This document shows positions 56,201 through 63,437 of a stretch of 64,000 bases of DNA, in pieces. Position 1 is the first letter of the stretch. Each line of letters starts with the position of its first letter. The stretch is from contig CAZMAV010000004.1 in the NCBI GenBank assembly GCA_964564415.1, positions 248,001 through 312,000 on the forward strand. Reading direction: 5' to 3'. The notes below the pieces were generated by a model that saw only the letters and a program-made list of their open reading frames with translations, did no database searches and was not told the DNA's origin. The stretch comes from JALEFZ01 sp964564415 (lineage in GTDB: Bacteria; Bacteroidota; Bacteroidia; J057). The position numbers and the translations under genes were made by a program.

Positions 56201-59200
56201 GGTGGGAAAGGTATCCCTGTCTATACATCCGTAAATGTTGGTCACCTCCAAGACAATGGGATAATTGCCCGGGGAAGCGTAGGAGTGGGTGGGATTCTGA
56301 AGGCTGCTGCTATTACCATCTCCAAAATTCCAATTCCAAGCGACCAGGGGATGTTCCGGGATGGATTGATCGGTGAAGCTTACGCCTACCGGTACATTGG
56401 GACAGACCTCACTCTGATCAAAGCTAAACTGTGCCACCGGATGAGAAAGCCGGATATAGTTGGGCTTGACGGTCGTATCCACACAGCCATTTTGATCTAC
56501 CGAAATGAGGCTTACGCTGTAATTTCCATCATTCTGATAGGTGTGGGTAGGATTGACGATGTTGATCGCACTATCTCCATCGCCAAAATACCACTTTCTC
56601 AAACTTACCGGTTGAGCAGAGTTTGTCAGGTTATTGAATGTTATGGTGGCCGGAGCACAACCCAAGGTATCTGCTGTATAGAAATCCGAAACCGGGACCT
56701 CAAAAGCCTCTAGGATCTTACTCGCCAAACTGCTACATCCGTGTATGTCCGTTGTGGTCAGGCTGAGGGTGTAGGTACCCGGAGTGGACCAGGTGTAAAG
56801 GGGATTTTGTTGTAAAGAGCCATCTCCATTTCCAAAGTCCCAATCCCAATCCACAATATTCCCATCTCCAGGGAGGGATGTATCGGTCAATTGAGCAGTA
56901 AGCGGGGTACAATTGGCACTATCACTGATGTTGAAAGCTGTCTGAGGGGCATTGCGTACCCTGACCACATTGATCATGGTATCCACATCTTGACATCCCA
57001 GGATGTCAGTGGTGCGAAGGGTTACGGTATAAGTACCCGGTGAGGCGTAAGAATGTGCAACTACCTGCCCGCTACCTCCATTTCCATCCCCAAAATCCCA
57101 CTGCCAGTTGGTAAGGGTAGTATCGTGGGTACTGGCATCTGTGAAGGTAACGCCAATGGGTTCATTGGGACAGACGATGGACCTGTCTATGGTAAAATCG
57201 GCTACCGGATGGGCCAGGCGGATGTATTGATTACGGATCAGGGAGTCCTTACATCCGTTGATATCAGTTACGACCAGTTGGACCGTATAAAGCCCGTCAG
57301 CAGTATACATGTGTACTGGCTGATTGGAAGTAGAGGTATTGCCATCTCCAAAATCCCATTCCCAACCTACCAGGGTATAAGGCGACTGGGTAGAGTCTAT
57401 GAAGGTCAAAGTCTGAGGAGCACAGCTTACAGGTGGCACAGCTACGAAATTTACCTCAGGCAACTCGAGCACCTCAACTACCTGAGTCAGGGTATCCTGA
57501 CAGCCATTGGCGTCGAGAAGGACCAGGCTGACATTATAAAGGCCAGGATTGCTATATACATGGGTGGGATTGGGAACACCAGTAATTGCTCCGTCCCCAA
57601 AGATCCAGTAAGAACTCACAATAGGTGCCGACCCAGCGGTTGAGGTGTTGGTAAAGTTGACTGTCAAAGACTCACAACCGCGATTGGGACTGTAGGTAAA
57701 ATCTGCGACAGGAGGCGAATAAATCTCTATGGGTATGCTCTGATGAATTGTGTCCGAACAGCCTGCCACATCCATAATGGTTAGGGTCACGGTATAACTT
57801 CCCGCAGTTGTATAGACATGAGAGGGGTTTTGGGCAGTTCCCAAGGGGCTTCCATCTCCAAAATCCCATCTCCAGGTAGCCAAAGGCAGGGGACCGAAGC
57901 TATTGTCCCTAAAGCTGATCGTCTCTCCGGGACAGGACTGTATCGAAGAAGAGCTAAAGGCCGCCGAGGGGTGGTCCAGGCGGATGTAATTGGTCTTGGT
58001 GGCTGTTGCCGAACACCCATTGACATCGGTAGCTTCAAGGCTAACTGTGTACTGACCGTCGTTAACGTAGGTATGGACAGGATTCTGCCCGCTACCTATG
58101 CTTCCATCCCCAAAGTCCCAGTTCCAACTTACCGGAGCGAAGGCACCGGTGCTAAGGTCAAAAAACTGAATGCTGGTCACCGAGCAGCCCATTGTATCGC
58201 CAGCTACGAAGTCTACCTGGGGATTGGGAAAAATATTGATGGTCTTGTAAGCCGTGTCGCGGCAACCATTGTCGTCTATGATTTCTAGGCTGGCATTGTA
58301 GGTGCCGGGGTTGGTGTATAAAAAGGAAGTACTTGGCGTATTTCCCCCACTTCCCGCGCCAAAACCCCAACGATAAGCAGTCACCGTAGCTCCATCGTTG
58401 CCACTGCTGGTAGAAGTAAAGACTATATTTTGGGGCACACAGGCTGCGGAGTCCGACACCGAAAAGCTGGCAGAGGGAGGGTTTTGGGTAATGACATGCT
58501 GAGGCCGTAACAGGGTATCCCTACACCCAAAGAGGTCAGACACAATAAGCTCTACGTCAAAAGTATCCGGACCATAAAAGGTGTGGATAGGATTGGCGGC
58601 AGTCGCCAGGGGACTTCCATCACCGAAGTTCCATCGGTAACTTAAAGTTGTATCAGAAAGAGAAAGATCCCTGAATTCGACCTGCTGGGGAGGGCAACTC
58701 ACCCCTGCATTGGAAGTGAAATTTACTGAAGGCCGGGCAAGTCTGATGTATGCGGGTTTTACAATGGTCTGCTGACAGCCACGATCATCCGTTACGGTAA
58801 GGGTCACCGTATAAAGGCCGTCATTGGCATATATATGAACTGGATTTTGGTCCGTCGAAGTCAGTCCATCCCCAAAATTCCATTCCCATGCCACAATATT
58901 AGCGGAGCCCGAGGTCAGGTCCGAAAAGCTCACCGAAATGGGAGCACAACCATAGCGGAAAGCACTAAAATCCGGATCAGGTAGGGGATAAATGGTTACG
59001 TTTTGGGTAGTGGTACCTGTACAACCCCTGGTATCCCTTACCGTCAGACTAGCCTGATAGACTCCGCTATTGGTGTAGCTATGTGGAGCAATGAATTGTC
59101 CGTTGTCCCCTACCCCATCACCAAAGTTCCAGGTCCAGTCTACAATAGGAAAATACCCGGAGGAAGCTTCCAGAAAGCTCACCGTAGTAGGATTACAGCC

Positions 59201-62200
59201 AGCATCTGGAGAGGGAGTAAAGGCCGCCACCGGAGGAGAGGTAACCCGGATTTCTATGGGTGCCGATGCAGTATCCGTACAACCGTCAAGGGTAAATACC
59301 CTTAATTGGACCTGATAAGCCCCGGTATCGGTGTAGACATGGCTGGGATTACTCAGGTTGGAGAGATTTCCGTCTCCAAAATCCCACTCGTAGCTTACCA
59401 CAGGTCTTTTGGAAGTAGACTGGTTGGTAAAACTGACAGACTCACCCAGACAGATTTCAGATTGATTCGAGGTAAAGGCTACCTCTGGCCTGGGGCGAAT
59501 GATCACCGGATTGTTGCTGCGAATGGGAACAATACAGCCGGCAGAGTCTTCCACTAACAACAGCGGGGAAATAGTGGTATCTGTAAAATACCTGTGGGTA
59601 ACAGTGGTCCCCGTACCTCCGGTTCCATCCCCAAAGTCCCAGTTGTAAATCCAGGAAGGATTGAGGGAGATGACAGAGAAATTCACATCCAGGGGCTGGC
59701 AACCCTCACTGGGACTCATGGAAAAGCTACCCGAAGGTCCCGTAATCTGTATCATGCTTGGTCGGATAAGGGTATCCCTGCATCCATCCCTCGTCCCTAC
59801 AATAAGGCTGACATCAAAGTCTCCTCCCGAATTGAATATTTTTTGAGGATTGGCCAGGGTGGAGTTGCTTCCATCCCCAAAATCCCACAACCAGGAATTG
59901 ATGGTTCCCCCAAGGGCGTTGCTCTGATCCGTAAAGCTCACCGTCAAAGGCGGGCAGGTTGCCGAGCTTGTATCCGCAGTAAAATTAGCAATAGGCTTGC
60001 TGATGCTTACATAATTGGTCTTTATTTCGGTATCCGTACAGCCATTGACGTCCGTGACCGAAAGGCTTACATTATAGCTTCCATTATTAGGGTATAAGTG
60101 GAAGGGATTCGGAGTGGTTGAGGTATTTCCATCGCCAAAATCCCAGAGGTAACTGACCCCCAAACCGGAAGATTGATTCACAAAAGAAATCAAGGAACCT
60201 GGACAAGAGGTAGAATCTGTCGTGGTAAAGGCAGCCCTGGGGAAGGTGGGCTGTATGAAGGCCGCCTTGCTCACCGTATCTACACATCCATCTGCATCCA
60301 GCACAATGAGGCGGACATCGTAGTCCCCTGCCTGGTTGTAAGTATGGCCGGGGTTAGGCCCCGAACCACTATTTCCATCGCCAAAAGACCATTGCCAACT
60401 TACCAGGGGAGCACCCGGATTATTGACCGATAGATCACTAAAGGTGGTCGAAAGAGGGGCACAACCCGTAAGGTTTAAAGCATCAAAATCGGCCTCAGGT
60501 CCGGCCACAGTTATCAGAGAATCCATTATCAGGGTATCTCCACAAGTGCCATCAGAGGCATAAAGACTTACGGTGTAGACCCCCGGACTTTGGTAAGTAT
60601 GGCTGGGATTGGCATTGGTTGAGATATTTCCATCACCAAAATCCCAGATAAAGGTATTGGCATCGACCGAACTATTGGTAAAGTTCACCTGAAAGGGAGC
60701 GCAGCCGTAGTTCTGGTCTGCGCTGAGCCCTGCCTGAGGTTCCGTAATCACTATGTCAAAGGTGGCATCCTCACTGCATCCCGAGACTGTATCTGTAACC
60801 ACTTGGGTAACGGTGAAGGTCCCCACTGAATTAAATACATGGCTGGGATTGGCCACACTATCGGTATTTCCATCGCCAAAATTCCAGTACCACCGACTGG
60901 CATTGACAGAGTTGTCGGTAAAAAGTACGGTGGTGGGTGGGTTACAGGCCTGTTCGGGCCTTGCATCGAAGCCTGCCACCGCCCCTTCCACCTGAATAAA
61001 GGCAGGATCGAAGAAGGTATCTCGACAACCAAAATTACTGATGATCAATTGGACACCAAATGTTCCTGTATCCCCATAGGCATAAATAGGATTGGGCACG
61101 AAAGCAGAGCCGCCATCACCAAGGGACCAGTAGTACTGAAGGGGATTGCCAAGAGAGGTACTGGCAAAGTCTACATTCTGACCTACACATACTACCCTGG
61201 GATTGGCGATAAAATTTGCCAGAGGCGTGTCTCCCACCGTAATATTGGAAAATGTCATGGTTTCGCTACAACCACTTTGCGTAATTACGGTCAGCCTTAC
61301 ATCATAGATACCCGAATTGACATAGCTATGATTGGGATTGGCTTGACCTGAGGTGGAGCCATCCCCAAAGTTCCACAAATAAGTGGTGATGGGATCGGCC
61401 GTAGAAGTGCTGAGGTTGGTAAAGGCCACATTCAGAGGAGCACACCCCTCTGTCACAGAAGCAGCAAAATCCACATCGGGTTGTGCCAATTGGATATAAT
61501 TGGGAATGCTCTCCGTAGCCTGACAACCATCGGCTGTCGTTACAGTCAGCGATACATCATATAGACCCTCATTCAAATAAGTCGTGGTAGGAGTGGCCGA
61601 AGATGAAATATGGCCATTGCCAAAATCCCATTGCCAGGAGACGACGTTGCCTATTGAATTATCTACAAAAGATACGAAGAGGGGGCTGTCACATCCGGTA
61701 TTGCTGGGCTGAGCTGTAAATGAGGGGGCAGGTGTAGCATAGACGTTGATGTAGCCGGTCCGGCTGAGAATATCATTACACCCCGCTGTATTGATGGCAT
61801 TCAGCGTAACGGAGTAAGTGCCTGGAGCCGCAAAGCTTACGGTAGGATTTTCCTCGGTAGAGGTATTTCCATTGCCAAAGCTCCAGTTGTAGCTATTGGC
61901 CCCTGTCGATTGATTGATAAACTGGATGGGGCGCCCCGAACAAATACTGGTATCAAGAGCCCTGAAGGCAGCTACAGGATTGTCGATGACTATGTATTCG
62001 GTTTTTTCGACTTGCTCCTGGCAGCCATTGTTGTCGATTACGGTAAGAGAAACCGTGTAGGAGCCGTCTGCAATGTAGGTATGGCTGGGATTGGCAGCGG
62101 TGGAGGTAGCTCCGTCGCCAAAATCCCAAAGGTAGGTATAGCTCCCGGTGGGATTGATGCTGGATGTAAAATTGACATTCAAAGGGGCTGCACAGCCATT

Positions 62201-62833
62201 GGCGGGACTGGCTATAAAATCGACATTGGCGATCTCGGTGATATCGATCAGGTCATTTCGGGTGAGGGCATCGCGGCAGCCAAAGGTATCTGTTACAACC
62301 AGGATAACCGAATAGCTCCCCGTCGTTAAGTAGATATGATTGGGATTTCTGGCCGTATCTACGATTCCATCCCCAAAATCCCACTCCCAGGCAGTGATCC
62401 TTCCGCTGCCGGCGCTGGAAGCATCGGAAAAATTGATCGAAAGAGGAGCACAGCCATTGGTGGTATCCTGGGTAAAATTTGCAGTGGGGTCTGCATAGAC
62501 CCTGATGTAAGCTACCTCGGTCCGAGTGTCGGTAAATCCCCCCGAAGTATCCACCACAGTCAGCCTCACAGTGTAGGTGCCAGGTATATCATAGGTGGCG
62601 ACCACATCATCAAAGGTCGAAGTATTGCCATTGCCAAAGTCCCAGAAATAGAGGTCTGGGTCCCCGGTAGAAAGGTCGGTAAAGCGAACCGTCAAGGGAC
62701 TACAACCCGTCCTTTGATTGGCTGTGAAGTTGGCATTTACCTGAGCCTGAGTCTCTGCCCCAAAGAGAAAGAAGAGCAGTGCTAGGACAGATAAATTAAA
62801 ATATGAATCCAATTTTCGTACAGAATATCCCAT
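47207..62833 (-). CDS. giant PKD-repeat surface protein with T9SS type B C-terminus
   Basis: A single frame of 5208 residues. The N-terminus has a signal peptide (LALLFFLFGAETQAQ). Residues about 32-4745 are 56 PKD-like modules of about 84 residues, each with a WDFGDGN-type turn and most with two Cys. From about residue 4746 come FN3-like beta domains (LLRWNPYRGWDEVSQYEIFR; LDWTAYESWRFGVDRYRIER), then the gliding-motility-associated C-terminal domain (FTPNGDGVNDEFRLKGF ... RWGLLIYEGKSL) that is the T9SS type B export and anchoring signal. This is a very long adhesin or matrix protein on the cell surface. No enzymatic domain is seen. Frame integrity over 15.6 kb argues for selection. Confidence 0.93.
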   Translation of the reverse strand: MGYSVRKLDSYFNLSVLALLFFLFGAETQAQVNANFTANQRTGCSPLTVRFTDLSTGDPDLYFWDFGNGNTSTFDDVVATYDIPGTYTVRLTVVDTSGGFTDTRTEVAYIRVYADPTANFTQDTTNGCAPLSINFSDASSAGSGRITAWEWDFGDGIVDTARNPNHIYLTTGSYSVILVVTDTFGCRDALTRNDLIDITEIANVDFIASPANGCAAPLNVNFTSSINPTGSYTYLWDFGDGATSTAANPSHTYIADGSYTVSLTVIDNNGCQEQVEKTEYIVIDNPVAAFRALDTSICSGRPIQFINQSTGANSYNWSFGNGNTSTEENPTVSFAAPGTYSVTLNAINTAGCNDILSRTGYINVYATPAPSFTAQPSNTGCDSPLFVSFVDNSIGNVVSWQWDFGNGHISSSATPTTTYLNEGLYDVSLTVTTADGCQATESIPNYIQLAQPDVDFAASVTEGCAPLNVAFTNLSTSTADPITTYLWNFGDGSTSGQANPNHSYVNSGIYDVRLTVITQSGCSETMTFSNITVGDTPLANFIANPRVVCVGQNVDFASTSLGNPLQYYWSLGDGGSAFVPNPIYAYGDTGTFGVQLIISNFGCRDTFFDPAFIQVEGAVAGFDARPEQACNPPTTVLFTDNSVNASRWYWNFGDGNTDSVANPSHVFNSVGTFTVTQVVTDTVSGCSEDATFDIVITEPQAGLSADQNYGCAPFQVNFTNSSVDANTFIWDFGDGNISTNANPSHTYQSPGVYTVSLYASDGTCGDTLIMDSLITVAGPEADFDALNLTGCAPLSTTFSDLSVNNPGAPLVSWQWSFGDGNSGSGPNPGHTYNQAGDYDVRLIVLDADGCVDTVSKAAFIQPTFPRAAFTTTDSTSCPGSLISFVNQSSGLGVSYLWDFGDGNTSTTPNPFHLYPNNGSYNVSLSVTDVNGCTDTEIKTNYVSISKPIANFTADTSSATCPPLTVSFTDQSNALGGTINSWLWDFGDGSNSTLANPQKIFNSGGDFDVSLIVGTRDGCRDTLIRPSMIQITGPSGSFSMSPSEGCQPLDVNFSVISLNPSWIYNWDFGDGTGGTGTTVTHRYFTDTTISPLLLVEDSAGCIVPIRSNNPVIIRPRPEVAFTSNQSEICLGESVSFTNQSTSKRPVVSYEWDFGDGNLSNLSNPSHVYTDTGAYQVQLRVFTLDGCTDTASAPIEIRVTSPPVAAFTPSPDAGCNPTTVSFLEASSGYFPIVDWTWNFGDGVGDNGQFIAPHSYTNSGVYQASLTVRDTRGCTGTTTQNVTIYPLPDPDFSAFRYGCAPISVSFSDLTSGSANIVAWEWNFGDGLTSTDQNPVHIYANDGLYTVTLTVTDDRGCQQTIVKPAYIRLARPSVNFTSNAGVSCPPQQVEFRDLSLSDTTLSYRWNFGDGSPLATAANPIHTFYGPDTFDVELIVSDLFGCRDTLLRPQHVITQNPPSASFSVSDSAACVPQNIVFTSTSSGNDGATVTAYRWGFGAGSGGNTPSTSFLYTNPGTYNASLEIIDDNGCRDTAYKTINIFPNPQVDFVAGDTMGCSVTSIQFFDLSTGAFAPVSWNWDFGDGSIGSGQNPVHTYVNDGQYTVSLEATDVNGCSATATKTNYIRLDHPSAAFSSSSIQSCPGETISFRDNSFGPLPLATWRWDFGDGSPLGTAQNPSHVYTTAGSYTVTLTIMDVAGCSDTIHQSIPIEIYSPPVADFTYSPNRGCESLTVNFTNTSTAGSAPIVSSYWIFGDGAITGVPNPTHVYSNPGLYNVSLVLLDANGCQDTLTQVVEVLELPEVNFVAVPPVSCAPQTLTFIDSTQSPYTLVGWEWDFGDGNTSTSNQPVHMYTADGLYTVQLVVTDINGCKDSLIRNQYIRLAHPVADFTIDRSIVCPNEPIGVTFTDASTHDTTLTNWQWDFGDGNGGSGQVVAHSYASPGTYTVTLRTTDILGCQDVDTMINVVRVRNAPQTAFNISDSANCTPLTAQLTDTSLPGDGNIVDWDWDFGNGDGSLQQNPLYTWSTPGTYTLSLTTTDIHGCSSLASKILEAFEVPVSDFYTADTLGCAPATITFNNLTNSAQPVSLRKWYFGDGDSAINIVNPTHTYQNDGNYSVSLISVDQNGCVDTTVKPNYIRLSHPVAQFSFDQSEVCPNVPVGVSFTDQSIPEHPLVAWNWNFGDGNSSSLQNPTHSYASPGNYPIVLEVTNIYGCIDRDTFPTSITVLNPPLVSFTVSDSADCTPFSLNLTDASGMGDAAINTWEWDFGDGNQSFLQNTNHTYGNPGIYEVELKVTDANGCQDSANLSVEAYRLPDPDFVANDSLGCSGQVFNFTDRSAGASMLSTWEWDFGDGNTSNLRNPSHTYVSEGSYSVSLRVTDVNGCSRTLTKTNYINLSLPVADFNSDIQEACPGTNINFSDLSLPDHPIQTWKWDFGDGNTSTLQNPVHAYVSPGVYTVSLVITNSYGCRDTLSKANYIRIFNGPTPQFTLSDTAGCAPLRVNFTNTSVGNSAAISSLRWDFGNGDTAISQTPAATFLSSGNYTVALQVTDGNGCQGSVSRSVEVFDNPDASFFAVNNSGCPPLAVSFGNTSSGPVGLSGFEWDFGDGNSSNISSPNHVYGSMGIYDVRLIVTDLNGCRDTMLRNDYVEVRRPQADFQISSIDLCEGEQVTFSDNSIPDTTLVDWRWDFGDGNSGSGATATHIYTSSGTYTVSLIVENVLGCTDTVFKTNVVQVADKPDASFVLSDTAGCTPFSLILTNTSTANTWPITAYEWQFGDGNGAATLAASHTYTQAGIYEITLVARDQNACTDTARRQVISRPLPNSDFATADSVGCAPRTVNFQNSSGGAAALSDYFWDFGDGNTSNAQFPSHTYTANGVYDVSLTVEDVFGCRQTLVRPNYIRLSEPVADFIQSASKVCPGIDIIFTDASLADTSLIGWGWDFGDGSTGNGPSIPHRYTQPGFYTVSLTVTNVNGCSDSRSKTAIIEVVNGPQAAFAISDTVGCTPLASTLTDTSIPGDTGIVAWSWDFGNGLTGSGSTESELFTLPGSYDVQLIVRDRLGCEDTTVRRVEAIPLPQADFSASSTLGCDETITFFDDTQTPANIVAWEWDFGDGNSSNLETPTHTYTLTGSYTVSLVVTDNFGCTDTIVKPDYINLTRPIAIFAQDRDEVCPGGTIQFFDFSIPDFPIVSRSWNFGDGTTATGSNPLHTYDQPGIYTVTLTIVNTQGCTDSESGTIEVFAPPTAQIGTSITEACAPLTLDLENLSILGGGPLIGQTWDFGDGRSSSQSNPSLTYTQAGDYRVSLAVVDANGCAHDTSILIRVNEVPQVDFTADGRRGCAPQSINFQAQVFAAASIQSWNWDFGDGNTSNQENPSHVYTSDGTYDVKLVVVDANGCTDSLTKTQFIRLSHPQAAFSHLTDGFCPPVRASFEDQSIEDTTLTSWNWNFGDGSTSNQENPVHIYPNSGNYSVRLIVGNVMGCRDTLLKPSLIQVNEGPTASFTPGDTANCTPLSINFASTAQAGDAPIDSYEWDFGNGLTSTQVNPVMTFGSPGTYDVSLIVADDAGCRDTTQAEVRARALPRVDFSVSDTLGCAPKTINFFDQSIASGAIVSWFWDFGDGNTSNAQFPIHTYAANGNYDVSLTIEDEFGCVQTLSRPDYIRLGPPEVIFSLSPANICPGTEVSFTDFSQTVSDVVAWNWDFGDGNTSTQKNPQNTYDTPGGYTVSLTISDASGCVTTLTKVDTIEVYSPPVASFNPSEFASCPPLNASFANTSSNGSSPILNWEWDLDDGVSSVFTNPSRSYANPGNYDIRLIVTDGNGCRDTASEQIQVYEPPRVYFLASDSLGCSPFAVTFQDQSNRGDGQLMDWTWSFGDGNGGNGQFPTHTYSSDGIYDVSLVVEDEYGCRDSLVKNNYIRLSHPIADFRVASTQECPGTNISFIDQSIPDTTLTGWLWNFGDGNTSTDRNPVHFYTQGGTYDVSLTVTNILGCSHTFTRSQEVEILDGPQAIFTPSALRGCGPMEVSFVDNSIGNSSPIVAWNWDFGDGASSMANNPVHTFVAPGIYEVELSVTDNNGCEHTFNREIEVLNGPRAAFMSVDTLGCAPATTDFTDLSTGPQSIVDWRWNFGDGKTSDLQFPSHTYQTDGNYDVELLVEDVEGCRDTLLRPQYIRLTNPQADFSMDVQEGCPGMEVSFTDESRADTTLVGWLWDFGDGNTSVVRAPRHVYSSPGTYTVSLTITNVKGCSKTRIIPNAVRIFTPPTADFRVSDSLGCVPFGISMNDQSQAGEAAISIWEWDFGNGDTSMIQEPSYAYSDAGIQSIRMVIEDDYGCRDSLLKEVEAVASPLANFISPDTFGCAPQVANFLDLSTDDTYNIVRWSWTFGDGDSALISQPAHTYQNDGVYTLSLKVENEVGCSDRLEKPAYIRYDHPLADFEADLRGGCPGTLVQFSDLSIGDTTLVAWRWDFGDGNISVQQNPSHLYAQPGNYDVSLFITNIHGCQDSISFDDLIQISGGPVASFLPSDTSNCGPFTATFTDFSSSAVGIADFEWYVDDSLAGRSQNFSLFMDEDGRKIVSLVVEDNNGCRDTTSRAIFLRNAPQVDFSPSDTIGCAPQVISFSDETQHLIESWNWNFGDGTTSTEQNPAHTYDQDGVYTVSLEVVDPFGCRGSMTKVNLINLDHPEADFVAEYQSDCPPVVANFTATANSQSGIAKWDWDYGDGNKATTLVPTASHPYDAAGIYDVRLRVTDSVGCQVEVAKDQLIEVFGDIIPVPIGVRKASVLNGNQVEVTFERQGLEEEFAEYTVYREEPGTGYIAVYQTSYINDTVFIDRGVSTESRSHCYKVTVTNLCGRESLLAGTEAHCTVEARADVLPGRILLRWNPYRGWDEVSQYEIFRVRDYDVANASFIGVVDGSQTSFEEELDDCFNDVSYRVLAIGTTPQERSWSDTTQVLGENAQQAEATAMLRATVEDNRYTLVEWEPFDIPNVSVIYVEKSENGGSFTTYATLPEGEEKFQDLNTDVNRSSYAYRVSAQDSCGNTTSVSDVGKTILLEAGREGSEIKLDWTAYESWRFGVDRYRIERFNEAANQWEVLDFVQGTQQSYLDQSGPLEQSRYCYRVVALERGGNRLESLSNEVCLDFETSVYAASAFTPNGDGVNDEFRLKGFLVDQIEWKVFSRWGLLIYEGKSLDDFWDGTYQGAQVSEGTYVYIAKGTGKNGLPFLFRGSITLLR
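48600..62740 (-). repeat. array of 56 PKD modules, with an A-B-C three-module super-repeat
   Basis: Within the giant gene I count 56 modules of about 250 nt. From module 14 (near 59490) to 55 the same three types alternate in strict order: A (starts like VADF....CPG), B (SDTANCTPL-type) and C (ADTLGCAP-type, always followed by a linker like NYIRLSHP). That gives 14 super-repeats of about 760 nt plus a final A module. Modules 1-13 do not follow this order clearly. Copies are diverged, not identical. Confidence 0.85.
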
Positions 62834-63437
62834 AACCGCGAGGCCTTAAGTTTTTATTTAGGGGAGAGAAAGTTCACTTTTAATACTTTTATCAATCATA
62901 AAAATACCAAAGACCTATACACTTGCCCTATGGGATGTAAGCATGTAGGGGGCATTGTTCACTTGGAGAGATTGCTCCACGTAATACTATTCCCTTACAA
63001 AGAGAATTTCATATGATCCTTGACGAAGCTTACCCTTCCCACAGGTAGAAAAGCTATTTGTGAGGGATTATTGACCATTGATCCTGGATAGCTTGAATGT
63101 TAGAGGAGGAAGGAGTCTTCGACCTTTTGGCTGGACAAATCTTTTCTAAATTCTTACGAAAATTCGAAGTAGGAAGAATTAGGAGAAGTCAGGGGCCTCC
63201 AATGGTCTGACAATCCGACCATTGAAGTTGGTTTTCAAGCCATTGATGGGGCAGGCTCTCCAAGACTGCTCCAAGGATAGTACTTTTATTTCGCAAAACT
63301 TTGAAGAAATATTGACTTATTTTTTCTATACTTTCGCAAGATGAAGTAATCCAGATCGGTTGACCTTATGCTAATTCAGAAATTTCCGATCTGGCCCATC
63401 GCCTTTAAGCATCATTAAGATCAAGTACTTGAGTTCA
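62834..63437. other. intergenic region with inverted-repeat candidate operator
   Basis: About 600 nt between the divergent giant PKD gene and the guanylyltransferase gene. CAATGGTC (63200-63207) and GACCATTG (63217-63224) form a perfect 8-bp dyad, and a third GACCATTG occurs at 63073-63080. Upstream of 63438, TTTG (63300) and TACTTTCG (63329-63336) are a weak promoter pair with a 25-nt spacer. No ORF is visible. Confidence 0.45.

Noticed and set aside
47733..62785. Many antisense ORFs on the plus strand opposite the giant PKD gene, several with a recurring ITKIPVP-like motif
   Set aside because: The motif is the reverse-frame reading of the repeated DFGDGN codons; the frames follow the module period and have no starts, domains or promoters of their own.
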